The position numbers and the translations under genes were made by a program. From NCBI GenBank assembly GCA_028284625.1, contig JANQRH010000025.1, forward strand, positions 1 through 64,000: a stretch of DNA of 64,000 bases, in the 5' to 3' direction. The DNA is from Afifellaceae bacterium. Lineage in GTDB: Bacteria; Pseudomonadota; Alphaproteobacteria; Rhizobiales; Afifellaceae. Below, piece by piece: positions 27,754 to 35,917 of the stretch (position 1 is the first letter of the stretch; every line of letters begins with the position of its first letter). The notes under the pieces were generated by a model that searched no databases, was not told where the DNA came from, and saw only the letters and a list, made by a program, of their open reading frames with translations.

Positions 27754-28086
27754 TTAGTAGGGCGAGACGCAGGGCTTCTGCTTGCCGATGGCGTAGAAGT
27801 AGAGGTTGGTGTTCAGGTCGTAGGTCTTGAAGTTGCCGACGCACCACTGCTGATGCGGCGTCAAGCCACCGCCGACATGATAGGTGGGCGTGACCGGCAC
27901 GACATGGACAGGGGCGTAGGCGTTGTAGCCCCAGCCGCCGGGATGCCAGCCCGGGCCCCAGCCGCCGTGACTCCAGCCACCGATATGCACGCTGAAATTG
28001 CCGGCGTTTGCGGGTGCCGTGGTCGCTGCGACGGACGCGGCTGCGATCATCGTGGTGGCGATAGCTGCTGCCAGAATCTTTCTCAT
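27754..28086 (-). CDS. BA14K family secreted protein
   Basis: 110 residues: signal peptide (LAAAIATTMIAAASVAA), a Gly/Trp/His-rich centre (GGWSHGGWGPGWHPGG) and the C-terminal BA14K motif, WCVGNFKTYDLNTNLYF with a paired cysteine in KPCVSPY. BA14K proteins were first seen as immunoreactive, lectin-like Brucella proteins and lie in the envelope. The signal peptide ends near residue 28 (PANAG). Several hundred bases upstream are gene-free. Confidence 0.85.
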   Translation of the reverse strand: MRKILAAAIATTMIAAASVAATTAPANAGNFSVHIGGWSHGGWGPGWHPGGWGYNAYAPVHVVPVTPTYHVGGGLTPHQQWCVGNFKTYDLNTNLYFYAIGKQKPCVSPY

Positions 28087-28588
28087 CTCTCTCTCCCCAA
28101 TCGGTGATGCCGGTTTGCGGCGGCACCTGGTCTCGATCCGATGGAAGACAATGTCGTCTTCCGTTCCTCTCCATCGAGACGGTCACCTGTTGCCGCCTTC
28201 GATGAGCAAGATGTAACAACCGATCACGCCAATGCGTTTTCGTCGCGAGCGGAAAGAGGTTTCGACGTGCAGCCGTTTTCTTGCGTGCCGGTGAGAAATG
28301 TTTCTTCGCTGTCTGTACCCAGCTGAAGAAACAACGTATTGTTTTTAAAGGGATTTTCGTCGTGCATGCTGACGTCCCGAGTTTCTTCCGCGTATTCGGA
28401 GGCCAAAACACCGGTGCCGGCCGCAGCTCACGCGATGGGATTTCGGTGGCGCTTATGCTCTCCATTCCGCACAATCCGGTCAGCAAGAGATTCTCTTGGC
28501 CGCTGATCCGGTCATGGTCTCCGCTGCCGATCGTTCCCGGGCCGGCATTCCGTGGCCCAATCAGCCGCTTTCGCATTGAGTGATAGCC
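28087..28588. other. Gene-free stretch with a hairpin
   Basis: About 500 bases between the divergent BA14K and PhzF genes. A stem-loop lies at 28300-28332 (GTTTCTTC pairing with GAAGAAAC, with inner CTG/CAG) and is followed by ATTGTTTTTAAAGG. An open frame at 28281-28583 has no support. The region is less GC-rich than its neighbours and probably holds promoters. Confidence 0.45.
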
Positions 28589-29485
28589 ATGCCGCGCCGC
28601 TACAAGATCTTTGACGTGTTCACTGACCGGCCGCTTGCCGGCAATCCGCTCGCAATTGTTCTTGAGTCGGACGGACTGGACGGCGAGGCGATGCAGGCGA
28701 TCGCGCGTGAGTTCAATCTGTCGGAGACGGTGTTCGTCGAGCCGAGCGACAACCCGGCACACACCGCACGCGTGCGCATCTTCACGCCGGTAAACGAGCT
28801 TCCCTTTGCAGGCCATCCAACGGTGGGCACGGCGATCTGCCTGGCGCGTGAGCGTTTCGACGGCCCGGGCGAGCATGACGCAGTCATTGTGCTTGAGGAG
28901 GGCATCGGGGCGGTGCGCTGCGGCGTGCGGGTCGACGGGGCGTCCGGCTTTGCGGAGTTCGATTGCCCGAAGCTGCCGGAACGCGCCGGCGAGGCGCCGG
29001 AGAAGAAGCAGGCCGCCGCGGCTCTGGGATTGGAGACGACCGAGATCGGCTTTGAGAACCACGTGGCGAGCGTCTGGTCGGCCGGCGTGCCGTTTCACTT
29101 CGTGCCGATCCGAAACCTCGGCGTGCTGGCCACGGCGCGCGCCAACCGCGCCGTCTGGAAGGAGGCGTTCGGCGAGCTCGGCGCCTTCCTCTACACGCGC
29201 GAGACCGAAGGCCACGACCACAGCTTTCGCGCCCGCATGTTTGCTCCGACATTCGGCATTGAGGAGGATCCGGCCACCGGTTCGGCCGTCGCTGCATTTG
29301 CAGGTCCGATGCATGTCTTTGACGACCTGCCCGACGGTGAGCACATCGCCATGATCGAGCAGGGCTACGAGATGGGCCGCCCGTCGCTGATTCGCCTTGA
29401 GGTTTCGGTGGGCCACGGCGCCATCACGAACGTCCGGATCGGCGGCAACGCCGTCGAGGTGGCCGCGGGTTTGCTGGCGGTCTAA
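28589..29485 (+). CDS. PhzF family isomerase-like protein
   Basis: 298 residues of the PhzF/diaminopimelate-epimerase fold. The N-terminus YKIFDVFTDRPLAGNPLAIV, the catalytic Glu in FNLSETVFVE, PFAGHPTVGTA and the C-terminal EEDPATGSAV are all present. Phenazine PhzF isomerises a chorismate-derived acid, but the wide family has many other or unknown substrates, and no phenazine genes are nearby. The ATG at 28589 is chosen; a GTG at 28580 is possible. Confidence 0.9.
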   Translation: MPRRYKIFDVFTDRPLAGNPLAIVLESDGLDGEAMQAIAREFNLSETVFVEPSDNPAHTARVRIFTPVNELPFAGHPTVGTAICLARERFDGPGEHDAVIVLEEGIGAVRCGVRVDGASGFAEFDCPKLPERAGEAPEKKQAAAALGLETTEIGFENHVASVWSAGVPFHFVPIRNLGVLATARANRAVWKEAFGELGAFLYTRETEGHDHSFRARMFAPTFGIEEDPATGSAVAAFAGPMHVFDDLPDGEHIAMIEQGYEMGRPSLIRLEVSVGHGAITNVRIGGNAVEVAAGLLAV

Positions 29486-29531
29486 GCGACGATCCGCCGA
29501 CACGGAGAAGAAAGACCGGGCGCAGGCGCAC

Positions 29532-29560
29532 TTGCGTTTCAGGGCCAGCCTTGGCTACAA
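29532..29560 (+). promoter_or_regulatory. Possible promoter of the leuA leader
   Basis: TTGCGT, 17 bases, then CTACAA, about 70 bases before the leader peptide start. The -10 box is a weak match. A GC-rich hairpin follows at 29569-29587 (GGCCCG/CGGGCC then TTT), which may instead end the upstream phzF transcript. Confidence 0.35.
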
Positions 29561-29630
29561 ATTGATTCGGCCCGCGGAAACCGGGCCTTTACCGTTTAGG
29601 GCGACGCTCTGAACGAGGAGTTTGCGAAGA

Positions 29631-29750
29631 ATGGACGCCAGAGCGACCACAGACCTGAGCCGGAGCACGGAAGCCCTTTCCGTGCGGCGGGTTTTGTGCG
29701 CCGGCGGTCCGACCGGGCTCGGCCTCACCCTTCTCCTTAGACGCCCCTGA
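29631..29750 (+). CDS. Leucine-rich leader peptide of leuA
   Basis: A 39-residue open frame with a good ribosome site (GAGGAG) before its ATG. It begins MDARATTDLS and ends GLGLTLLLRRP: five of the last ten residues are leucine (CTC, CTC, CTT, CTC, CTT), just before the stop. It lies 109 bases before leuA. This is the pattern of an attenuation leader: scarce charged tRNA-Leu would stall the ribosome at these codons and change RNA folding ahead of leuA. An antisense open frame over it has no support. Confidence 0.82.
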   Translation: MDARATTDLSRSTEALSVRRVLCAGGPTGLGLTLLLRRP

Positions 29751-29787
29751 GCGTCGACTGTCCTTATTGGGGGCGGGCACTCAGGGG
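29742..29787 (+). promoter_or_regulatory. Alternative RNA pairings of the leuA attenuator
   Basis: CCCCTGAG at 29744-29751, which contains the leader stop codon, can pair with CTCAGGGG at 29780-29787. Overlapping it, CGCCCC at 29742-29747 can pair with GGGGCG at 29770-29775. The two pairings exclude each other. No classical T run follows, so the switch may act on translation or by another route. Confidence 0.55.
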
Positions 29788-29858
29788 AAGCTGATCAGCA
29801 ACTGACCCGGCCAAGCGCCCGCGCCAAGCGATAAGCGGGTAACGAGAAGGACAAATCG

Positions 29859-31430
29859 ATGACCACCGATACGCAGAAGGCGCCCGCGCCGACCTCCGAC
29901 AAGGACCGCGTAAAGATTTTCGACACGACGCTGCGCGACGGCGAGCAGTGCCCCGGCGCGTCGATGACCCTGGATGAGAAGCTGCAGGTGGCGGAGCTTC
30001 TCGATGAGATGGGCGTCGACATTATCGAGGCAGGCTTCCCGATCGCCTCCAACGGCGATTTCGAGGCGGTCGTGGAGATCGCCAAGCGCGTGGAGAACGC
30101 CACGGTCGCCGGCTTAGCCCGTGCCATCGCCGGCGACATTGCGCGCGCCGGGGAGGCGGTGCGGCACGCCGAAAAGCCTCGCATCCACACCTTCGTCTCA
30201 ACCTCGCCCATCCATCTGGCGCATCAGATGCGCAAGACCGAGGACGAGGTGGTCGACATCATCCAGGCGACCGTCACGCAGGCGCGGAATCTCGTAGACG
30301 ATGTCGAATGGTCGGCCATGGACGCCACCCGTACGTCGATTGAATATCTCTGCCGCTGCGTCGACCAGGCGATCAAGGCCGGCGCCACGACCATCAACCT
30401 CCCCGATACGGTCGGCTACGCCACACCGGAGGAATACGAGGCGATGTTCCGCGAAATTCGCGAGCGCGTGCCAGACTCCGACAAGGCGGTCTTCTCCGTC
30501 CATTGCCATGACGACCTCGGCTTGGCGGTGGCCAACTCGCTGGCCGGCGTGAAAGGCGGCGCCCGTCAGGTGGAATGCACGATCAACGGGCTCGGCGAAC
30601 GCGCCGGCAATGCGTCGCTGGAAGAGATCGTCATGGCGATCAAGACGCGCGCTGACGCCATGCCCTATGTGACCGGCGTCAACTCGCAGATGTTGATGCG
30701 CGCTTCGCGGCTTGTGTCCGCGGTCTCAGCATTTCCCGTCCAGTACAACAAGGCGATCGTCGGCAAGAATGCCTTTGCGCATGAATCCGGCATTCACCAG
30801 GACGGCATGCTGAAGAACACCGAAACCTACGAGATCATGCGGCCGGAGGATGTCGGCGTGAAGGAAACCTCGCTTGTCATGGGCAAGCATTCCGGCCGCC
30901 ACGCCTTCCGCGAGAAGCTCGCGTCATTGGGCTACGAACTCGGCGACAACGCGCTGGAAGACGCCTTCCGCCGCTTCAAGGACCTCGCCGACAAGAAGAA
31001 GCATGTCTTCGATGAGGACATCGAAGCGCTGGTGGAGGACGAGGTCGCGACCGCCGGCGAGGCCGTCAAGTTGGCGGCGCTCACCGTGATCGCCGGCACC
31101 GGCGGTCCGCAGCGCGCAACGATCACACTCGACATCGATGGGCGCCACGAGACGCGCGAGGCGTCGGGCGACGGCCCCGTCGATGCGATCTTCAACGCCA
31201 TCAAGATGGTCATCGACCACAGCGCGACGCTGACGCTTTATCAGGTCGGTGCGGTGACGCAGGGAACCGACGCGCAGGCGGAGGTCTCCGTGCGGCTTGA
31301 CGAGGCTGGCAAGGTGGTGACCGGCCGCGGCGCCGACACCGATACGATGGTCGCCTCCGCCAAGGCTTACCTCTCCGCGGTCAACAAGCTCACGCTGAAG
31401 CGCGAGCGGCTGCATGCGCAGGCGGTGTAG
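29859..31430 (+). CDS. leuA: 2-isopropylmalate synthase
   Basis: 523 residues. The DRE-TIM metallolyase barrel carries [16 protein letters not shown], the metal site [13 protein letters not shown] and [12 protein letters not shown]; the C-terminal LeuA regulatory domain (from about 395) binds leucine for feedback inhibition. It condenses acetyl-CoA with 2-oxoisovalerate, the first step specific to leucine synthesis. The ATG follows GAGAAGGAC. It is preceded by a leucine-rich leader peptide. Confidence 0.97.
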   Translation: MTTDTQKAPAPTSDKDRVKIFDTTLRDGEQCPGASMTLDEKLQVAELLDEMGVDIIEAGFPIASNGDFEAVVEIAKRVENATVAGLARAIAGDIARAGEAVRHAEKPRIHTFVSTSPIHLAHQMRKTEDEVVDIIQATVTQARNLVDDVEWSAMDATRTSIEYLCRCVDQAIKAGATTINLPDTVGYATPEEYEAMFREIRERVPDSDKAVFSVHCHDDLGLAVANSLAGVKGGARQVECTINGLGERAGNASLEEIVMAIKTRADAMPYVTGVNSQMLMRASRLVSAVSAFPVQYNKAIVGKNAFAHESGIHQDGMLKNTETYEIMRPEDVGVKETSLVMGKHSGRHAFREKLASLGYELGDNALEDAFRRFKDLADKKKHVFDEDIEALVEDEVATAGEAVKLAALTVIAGTGGPQRATITLDIDGRHETREASGDGPVDAIFNAIKMVIDHSATLTLYQVGAVTQGTDAQAEVSVRLDEAGKVVTGRGADTDTMVASAKAYLSAVNKLTLKRERLHAQAV

Positions 31431-31454
31431 GGCGCAAGAGCGCCGCGACCGATC

Positions 31455-32471
31455 ATGACGGAGCAAAGCGGGCGAAGCGACTCACGCCCGCTTGCTGCGC
31501 CCGGCGCGTCTGCGGAAGCGGCGGCTGCTTCGGCCGGTCGGCTTCACCTGATCGACGCCGCGCGCGGCATCGCCATCGCCGCGATGGTCGTCTACCACTT
31601 CTCCTGGGACCTCAGGCATTTCGGCTACATCGCCGCCGACGTAACGCATGACCCCGGCTGGCGGCTGTTCGCCCGTTCGATCGCCGCAAGCTTCTTGTTC
31701 ATTGTCGGTGTCAGCCTTGTCTTGGCCTCGCGCAACGGCTTTCGCACCGGGCGCTATCTCCGCCGCCTTGGGCTGATTGTCGCGTCCGCTGCGGCGATCA
31801 CGATCGTCACTTATTTTGTCTTCCCCGACAGCTTCGTCTTCTTCGGCATTCTGCATCATATTGCCGTGGCGAGCGTGCTTGGCCTGGCCTTCGTCAACGC
31901 CCCGATCTGGCTTGTCGCGGCTGCCGCCATCGCGAGCTTCCTCGCACCCACCTATCTGGCTGGGCCGGCCTTTGATCCGCCGGCCATGGTCTGGCTGGGG
32001 CTCGCCACTTTCATCCCGCGCAGCAACGATTTCGTTCCGCTGTTCCCCTGGTTCGGCGTCGTCCTTGCGGGGATCGCGGTGGCGCGCCTGGCGCATTGGC
32101 TGCCGACAGGTTTGACCGCTACCGCGATCCCGTCGCCGCGAATGGTCTCGCCGCTCATTTGGGCCGGGCGGCACAGCCTCGTCATCTATCTGGCACACCA
32201 GCCGATCCTGTTCGGGCTGGTCTTCCTGGCGGCGCAGGTCACGCCCCCCGACCTTGCGAGGCTTCAGCCTTCCTATGTCGAGGCGTGCACAAGCGCCTGC
32301 ATCCGCTCCGAGATCGATGCGGAGACCTGTCGGCGCACCTGCATATGCCTTGCCGATCGGCTCCAGGCGGAAGGTCTGTGGGACGACGTGATGCGGCAGA
32401 CGCTCACCAGCGATCAGGAAGCGCACTACGTCGCGCTCTCCAGCCAGTGCCGCGTTGCGGTGGAGCGCTGA
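31455..32471 (+). CDS. DUF1624/HGSNAT-like membrane acyltransferase with Cys-rich tail
   Basis: 338 residues with about eight membrane helices. The N-terminal part contains LIDAARGIAIAAMVVYHFSWD, the signature of the DUF1624 (heparan-alpha-glucosaminide N-acetyltransferase catalytic) family with its conserved Arg and His, and a late IYLAHQPILFG. Members transfer acyl groups to sugars or other acceptors across the membrane. A tail of about 65 residues after the last helix holds six cysteines (CTSACIRSE, CRRTCICLADRL, SSQCRV). It starts 24 bases after leuA and might be co-transcribed. Confidence 0.85.
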   Translation: MTEQSGRSDSRPLAAPGASAEAAAASAGRLHLIDAARGIAIAAMVVYHFSWDLRHFGYIAADVTHDPGWRLFARSIAASFLFIVGVSLVLASRNGFRTGRYLRRLGLIVASAAAITIVTYFVFPDSFVFFGILHHIAVASVLGLAFVNAPIWLVAAAAIASFLAPTYLAGPAFDPPAMVWLGLATFIPRSNDFVPLFPWFGVVLAGIAVARLAHWLPTGLTATAIPSPRMVSPLIWAGRHSLVIYLAHQPILFGLVFLAAQVTPPDLARLQPSYVEACTSACIRSEIDAETCRRTCICLADRLQAEGLWDDVMRQTLTSDQEAHYVALSSQCRVAVER

Positions 32472-32530
32472 TTCAGTCGGTCCCCGCATTGCGCTTCGCC
32501 CCATGCGGGCTGCGCCTTCCTACAAGCACG

Positions 32531-32630
32531 TCGTCATGCCCGGACTTGATCCGGGCATCCATTCCGTAGCGTCGATGAGCGGTGCACGGACAACGGTATG
32601 GATTGCCGGGTCAAGCACGGCAATGACGAC
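32531..32630. repeat. Interspersed palindromic repeat, copy 3
   Basis: The same arms and orientation as the 3481 copy: ATGCCCGGACTTGATCCGGG on the left and a right arm TTGCCGGGTCAAGCACGGCA with one base altered, breaking part of that stem. It lies between convergent genes. Confidence 0.85.
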
Positions 32631-32690
32631 AGAAAGAGCAGCACGGCGCGATGTCCAAGCACCCCCAAGGAGGGTTAGGTGGAGCCTGGA

Positions 32691-33566
32691 CTAATCCGAC
32701 GCTGTTTCCGCCGTCAGCGCCTTGTCGGTGCTGTCGCCGACCACATGCACAACACGTTGCGGGAAGGGGATCGTGATGCCGGCTTCCTCAAGCCGCTTCT
32801 TGCCGATTTCCGTCAGCTCCCACCGCGTATCCCAGAACACATCCGTCAGCGCCCAAGCGCGCATCTGCAGGACCACGGCGCTGTCGCCGAGGCTGAGGGG
32901 AACGATCACCGGCAGCGGGTCGTCGAGCACGTTGACGTGCTCTGAGGCAACCTCCTGCAGAACCTGGCGGCCCTTGGCGATGTCGTCCTCGTAGGCGATT
33001 CCGAATTCCAGAAGCACCAGGCGCGTCGGGTTGCGCGTGTAATTGGTGAGCGTTGTGTTCCACAGGCCGGAATTGGGAACGAACTTGAAGAGGCCGTCCC
33101 ACGTTCTGATCTGCGTGGCGAACAACCCAAGCTCAACGACCGTGCCGGTCACGTTGTCCGTCTCGATATAGTCGCCCGCTTCAAAGGGCCTGAGCCACAG
33201 AAGCATGATGCCCGCGGCGATGTTGGAGAGCGTGCCTTGCAGGGCGAGGCCGATGGCCAAACCAATGGCGCCGAGGGCAGCCAGGATCGACGCGGTCTGC
33301 ACGCCAAGCTGGCCGAGCGCCGCCACCAGAACGAGGATCAGTACGCCGTAGCGGACCACCGCGCGGATGATCGGCTTCAGCGTGTTGTCGATATGCTCTG
33401 AATCCTTGACGAGGTTGTAGACCCCGCGGCCGGCCCAGCGTGACACGAAGAAGCCGACGACAAGGATCACGATCGCCCCGCCGAACCGCGGCAAGAAGTC
33501 GGCAATCCAGCTCCAAATCACCACGGCAAAGGCGCTGACCTGTTCGGGCGCAAATGAAATGTCCAT
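32691..33566 (-). CDS. Small-conductance mechanosensitive channel, MscS family
   Basis: 291 residues. Three N-terminal helices, the pore-lining third one with LGAIGLAIGLALQGTLSNIA, then the beta domain starting MLLWLRPFEAGDYIE. It opens under membrane tension to release solutes in osmotic downshock. The ATG at 33566 has AGGGGAT upstream; longer upstream frames are not supported. It is a single gene, ending near a palindromic repeat. Confidence 0.92.
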   Translation of the reverse strand: MDISFAPEQVSAFAVVIWSWIADFLPRFGGAIVILVVGFFVSRWAGRGVYNLVKDSEHIDNTLKPIIRAVVRYGVLILVLVAALGQLGVQTASILAALGAIGLAIGLALQGTLSNIAAGIMLLWLRPFEAGDYIETDNVTGTVVELGLFATQIRTWDGLFKFVPNSGLWNTTLTNYTRNPTRLVLLEFGIAYEDDIAKGRQVLQEVASEHVNVLDDPLPVIVPLSLGDSAVVLQMRAWALTDVFWDTRWELTEIGKKRLEEAGITIPFPQRVVHVVGDSTDKALTAETASD

Positions 33567-33744
33567 GGGAAATCCCCTTCGCGTCAGACGCGGGTGGAAA
33601 GGCTCCTGATCAAGCGATTCTTTGAAGCCGGTTCCGGGATTCTTAATCGGAAAACGGCCGGAAGCGTAATCCCCGGCCGAGTGCCAGGGACGATGCAGGG
33701 ACGGATCTGCGATGAGCCGCCGGGGCGCCGGCGGGGCCGCCACC

Positions 33745-33773
33745 TTGCGGATAGACGGCCGCATCCCTATAAC
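33745..33773 (+). promoter_or_regulatory. Promoter of tRNA-Lys(CTT)
   Basis: TTGCGG, 17 bases, then TATAAC, about 15 bases before the mature tRNA start. Confidence 0.75.
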
Positions 33774-33788
33774 CCGCCGGCAAAACAC

Positions 33789-33864
<76 letters not shown>

Positions 33865-33910
33865 GAACCAGACAGTTGCGTCGGCCCCGGCGCGCGGCGT
33901 TTCCGACCAC

Positions 33911-34879
33911 ATGACCATCCTCGTCACCGGCGCGGCCGGCTTCATCGGCTACCATCTGTCGCGGCGCCTGGCCGACCGCGGCGAGCGTGTCATCGGGCTC
34001 GACAATATGACGGAGTTCTACGACACGGAGCTGAAGAACCGTCGGCTGGTCCAGCTTTCGACTTTCCCGAGCTTTGAGTTCAAGCATGTCGATCTCGCCG
34101 ATCGGGAGGCGCTCGCCGAAGCCCTGAAGGGCGAGCCGATCCGCCAGGTCTTCCACCTCGCCGCGCAAGCCAATGTGCGATACGCGCTGGAGAATCCGTA
34201 CGCCTATACAGATTCAAACATCGTCGGACATATCAATCTCTTGGAGCACATCCGCCATTCCGGCGGCGTGGAGATGTTCGTCTACGCCTCTTCGAGTTCC
34301 GTCTACGGAGCCGGCAATCCGGTGCCGTTTCATGAAGATGCGGTGACCGATCACCCGACCTCGCTCTACGCCGCGACTAAGAAGTCGGCGGAGATGATGA
34401 GCGAGGTCTATGCGGAGATTTTCGATATTCAGCAGGTGGGCCTCCGTTTCTTCTCCGTCTACGGCCCGTGGGGCCGGCCGGACATGGCCTATTGGCTCTT
34501 CACCGAAGCCATTCTCGCCGGCCGGCCGATCAAAGTCTTCAATGACGGCAACATGCAGCGCGACTTCACCTACGTCGACGACGTCGTGGCCGGCATCTTG
34601 GCTGTCGCCGATGCGCCGCCCGGCGGGCCGAAGCACCGCGTCTACAATATCGGCAACAACTCGCCCGTCGTGGTGCTCGACATGATCAAGACGCTGGAGC
34701 GGATCATCGGAAAAGAAGCGGAGCTCGATTTCATGCCCGCCCAGCCCGGCGAGATGCAGGTGACCTGCGCGGATGTCTCCGCCATTCGCAAGGATTTCGG
34801 TTTCCGCCCGACCACATCGTTGGATGTCGGGCTGCAGAAATTCGTCGATTGGTTCCGCCGCTATCAGCGCTGGTCGTGA
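33911..34879 (+). CDS. NAD-dependent epimerase, UDP-glucuronate 4-epimerase-like
   Basis: 322 residues, extended SDR fold. The NAD motif is TGAAGFIGYHLSRRL, followed by HLAAQANVRYALENP, the catalytic SSSSVYG and YAATKKSAE (YxxxK) and FRFFSVYGPWGRPDMA-type substrate loops. The GRPDMA segment and HLAAQANVRYS-like run fit UDP-glucuronate/galacturonate epimerases used for capsule, LPS or EPS sugars. It begins 46 bases after the tRNA, next to other glycan genes. Confidence 0.88.
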   Translation: MTILVTGAAGFIGYHLSRRLADRGERVIGLDNMTEFYDTELKNRRLVQLSTFPSFEFKHVDLADREALAEALKGEPIRQVFHLAAQANVRYALENPYAYTDSNIVGHINLLEHIRHSGGVEMFVYASSSSVYGAGNPVPFHEDAVTDHPTSLYAATKKSAEMMSEVYAEIFDIQQVGLRFFSVYGPWGRPDMAYWLFTEAILAGRPIKVFNDGNMQRDFTYVDDVVAGILAVADAPPGGPKHRVYNIGNNSPVVVLDMIKTLERIIGKEAELDFMPAQPGEMQVTCADVSAIRKDFGFRPTTSLDVGLQKFVDWFRRYQRWS

Positions 34880-34914
34880 GCCGATTTCGGGGAGGCAGCA
34901 AAGCTGCAGCCAAG

Positions 34915-35102
34915 CCCCATCATCCCTCATCCTGAGGTGCGTCTTTCGCCCCTTCGAGGCTCGTCCTGTCGGGCTCGCACCCCAGGATGAGGGCGAAAGA
35001 CGCCTCGAAGGGCGGGATGATGGGGCGGTCTCCGCCCGCCCCCTCCCGAACCCCGCTGCGCTGACGCTTGCGGCTTTCCACCTCCCCTCAAGGGGGAGGT
35101 TA
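34915..35102. repeat. Intergenic palindromic repeat cluster
   Basis: Two elements. First, a long dyad from CCCCATCATCCC (34915) to GGGATGATGGGG (35025), with inner arms such as CTCATCCT/AGGATGAG and CGTCTTTCGCCC/GGGCGAAAGACG. Second, near 35079-35102, a hairpin ACCTCCCC-TCAA-GGGGGAGGT. Both kinds are common between rhizobial genes. They separate the convergent epimerase and deacetylase genes. Confidence 0.75.
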
Positions 35103-35146
35103 GCGTTGCGCGCTGCTCCGGACCGGCATCGGGGCATGTCTTTTGA

Positions 35147-35917
35147 TCATCGCTCCAGGCCAAAAAGTTCAGGAACCGGCGGCCAGGCAATCGCGGCGTG
35201 CTCGCCGATCAGTGCAAAGAGCTCCTCAAGAAACGCCCAGGTTTCCTCCTGATGCACCAGATGGTGCGTCAGGATGCCGAGCGGCTCGGCATCCTCGTCG
35301 GCAAGCCGCCGCTCCACCTCCCGGCATAGCAGCGCATAAGCTGTAGCCCGCGGGAGCGCGCTTCGCGCCCGCCAATCGATCACGTCGACATGTGTGTTGA
35401 CCCAATGCGCGGCGTCCGACGGGGCTCTATCAAACGCTGAAAAGCCAATCAGCCCAACTTCGCTGCGCGCGTCGCGAACGGCCGCCGCGATGCGGTTCCA
35501 CGGCGGCACGAGCACCGGCAGGAATTTTTCGCCAAAGAGCGCGGAGAGCCGTTCAGACCCATTCGCCAGCTCCGCCATAACCTCAGGCCGCGGCCGGTGG
35601 TCGCCAAGCTCCGCCTTCTTCTCATGCGCCGGCGCGTGATTGCGATGCTGCCAGCCATGCTGCAAGGCAAAGACGCGGGGCTCATTCGCCAGCCTTTCGG
35701 CGAGCGCTTGCGTTGCCCCCTTGGGGATGACCGCCAAAGCCAGCGGCAGATCGTGGCGGCGTGCAAGAGCAAGCAGCCGCTCAAGTGCGGGCGTCGGCGC
35801 CTCCGCGTCGTCGTCGCGCCACCAGAATGCGATTGTGCGCGGTTGAGAAGCCGCGTGATCGAGAAGGGCGGCGAAGCGCTGCCGCTCGGCGTCGCCCTCT
35901 GAATCGGCTGCGCTCAC
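35147..35917 (-). CDS. Polysaccharide deacetylase-like protein
   Basis: 256 residues. It has the deacetylase-fold cues FWWRDDDAEAPTPA (metal Asp pair), LQHGWQHRNHAP (metal His), VLVPPWNRIAA and a late LTHHLVHQEE. No signal peptide is seen, so it would act in the cytoplasm or on a lipid-linked sugar. Its start overlaps the stop of the glycosyltransferase by four bases, so the two are one operon. The exact substrate is unknown. Confidence 0.78.
   Translation of the reverse strand: MSAADSEGDAERQRFAALLDHAASQPRTIAFWWRDDDAEAPTPALERLLALARRHDLPLALAVIPKGATQALAERLANEPRVFALQHGWQHRNHAPAHEKKAELGDHRPRPEVMAELANGSERLSALFGEKFLPVLVPPWNRIAAAVRDARSEVGLIGFSAFDRAPSDAAHWVNTHVDVIDWRARSALPRATAYALLCREVERRLADEDAEPLGILTHHLVHQEETWAFLEELFALIGEHAAIAWPPVPELFGLER

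Noticed and set aside
28281-28583. 100-codon open frame upstream of the PhzF gene
   Set aside because: It begins inside a stem-loop, has no ribosome site, and its composition is not protein-like.
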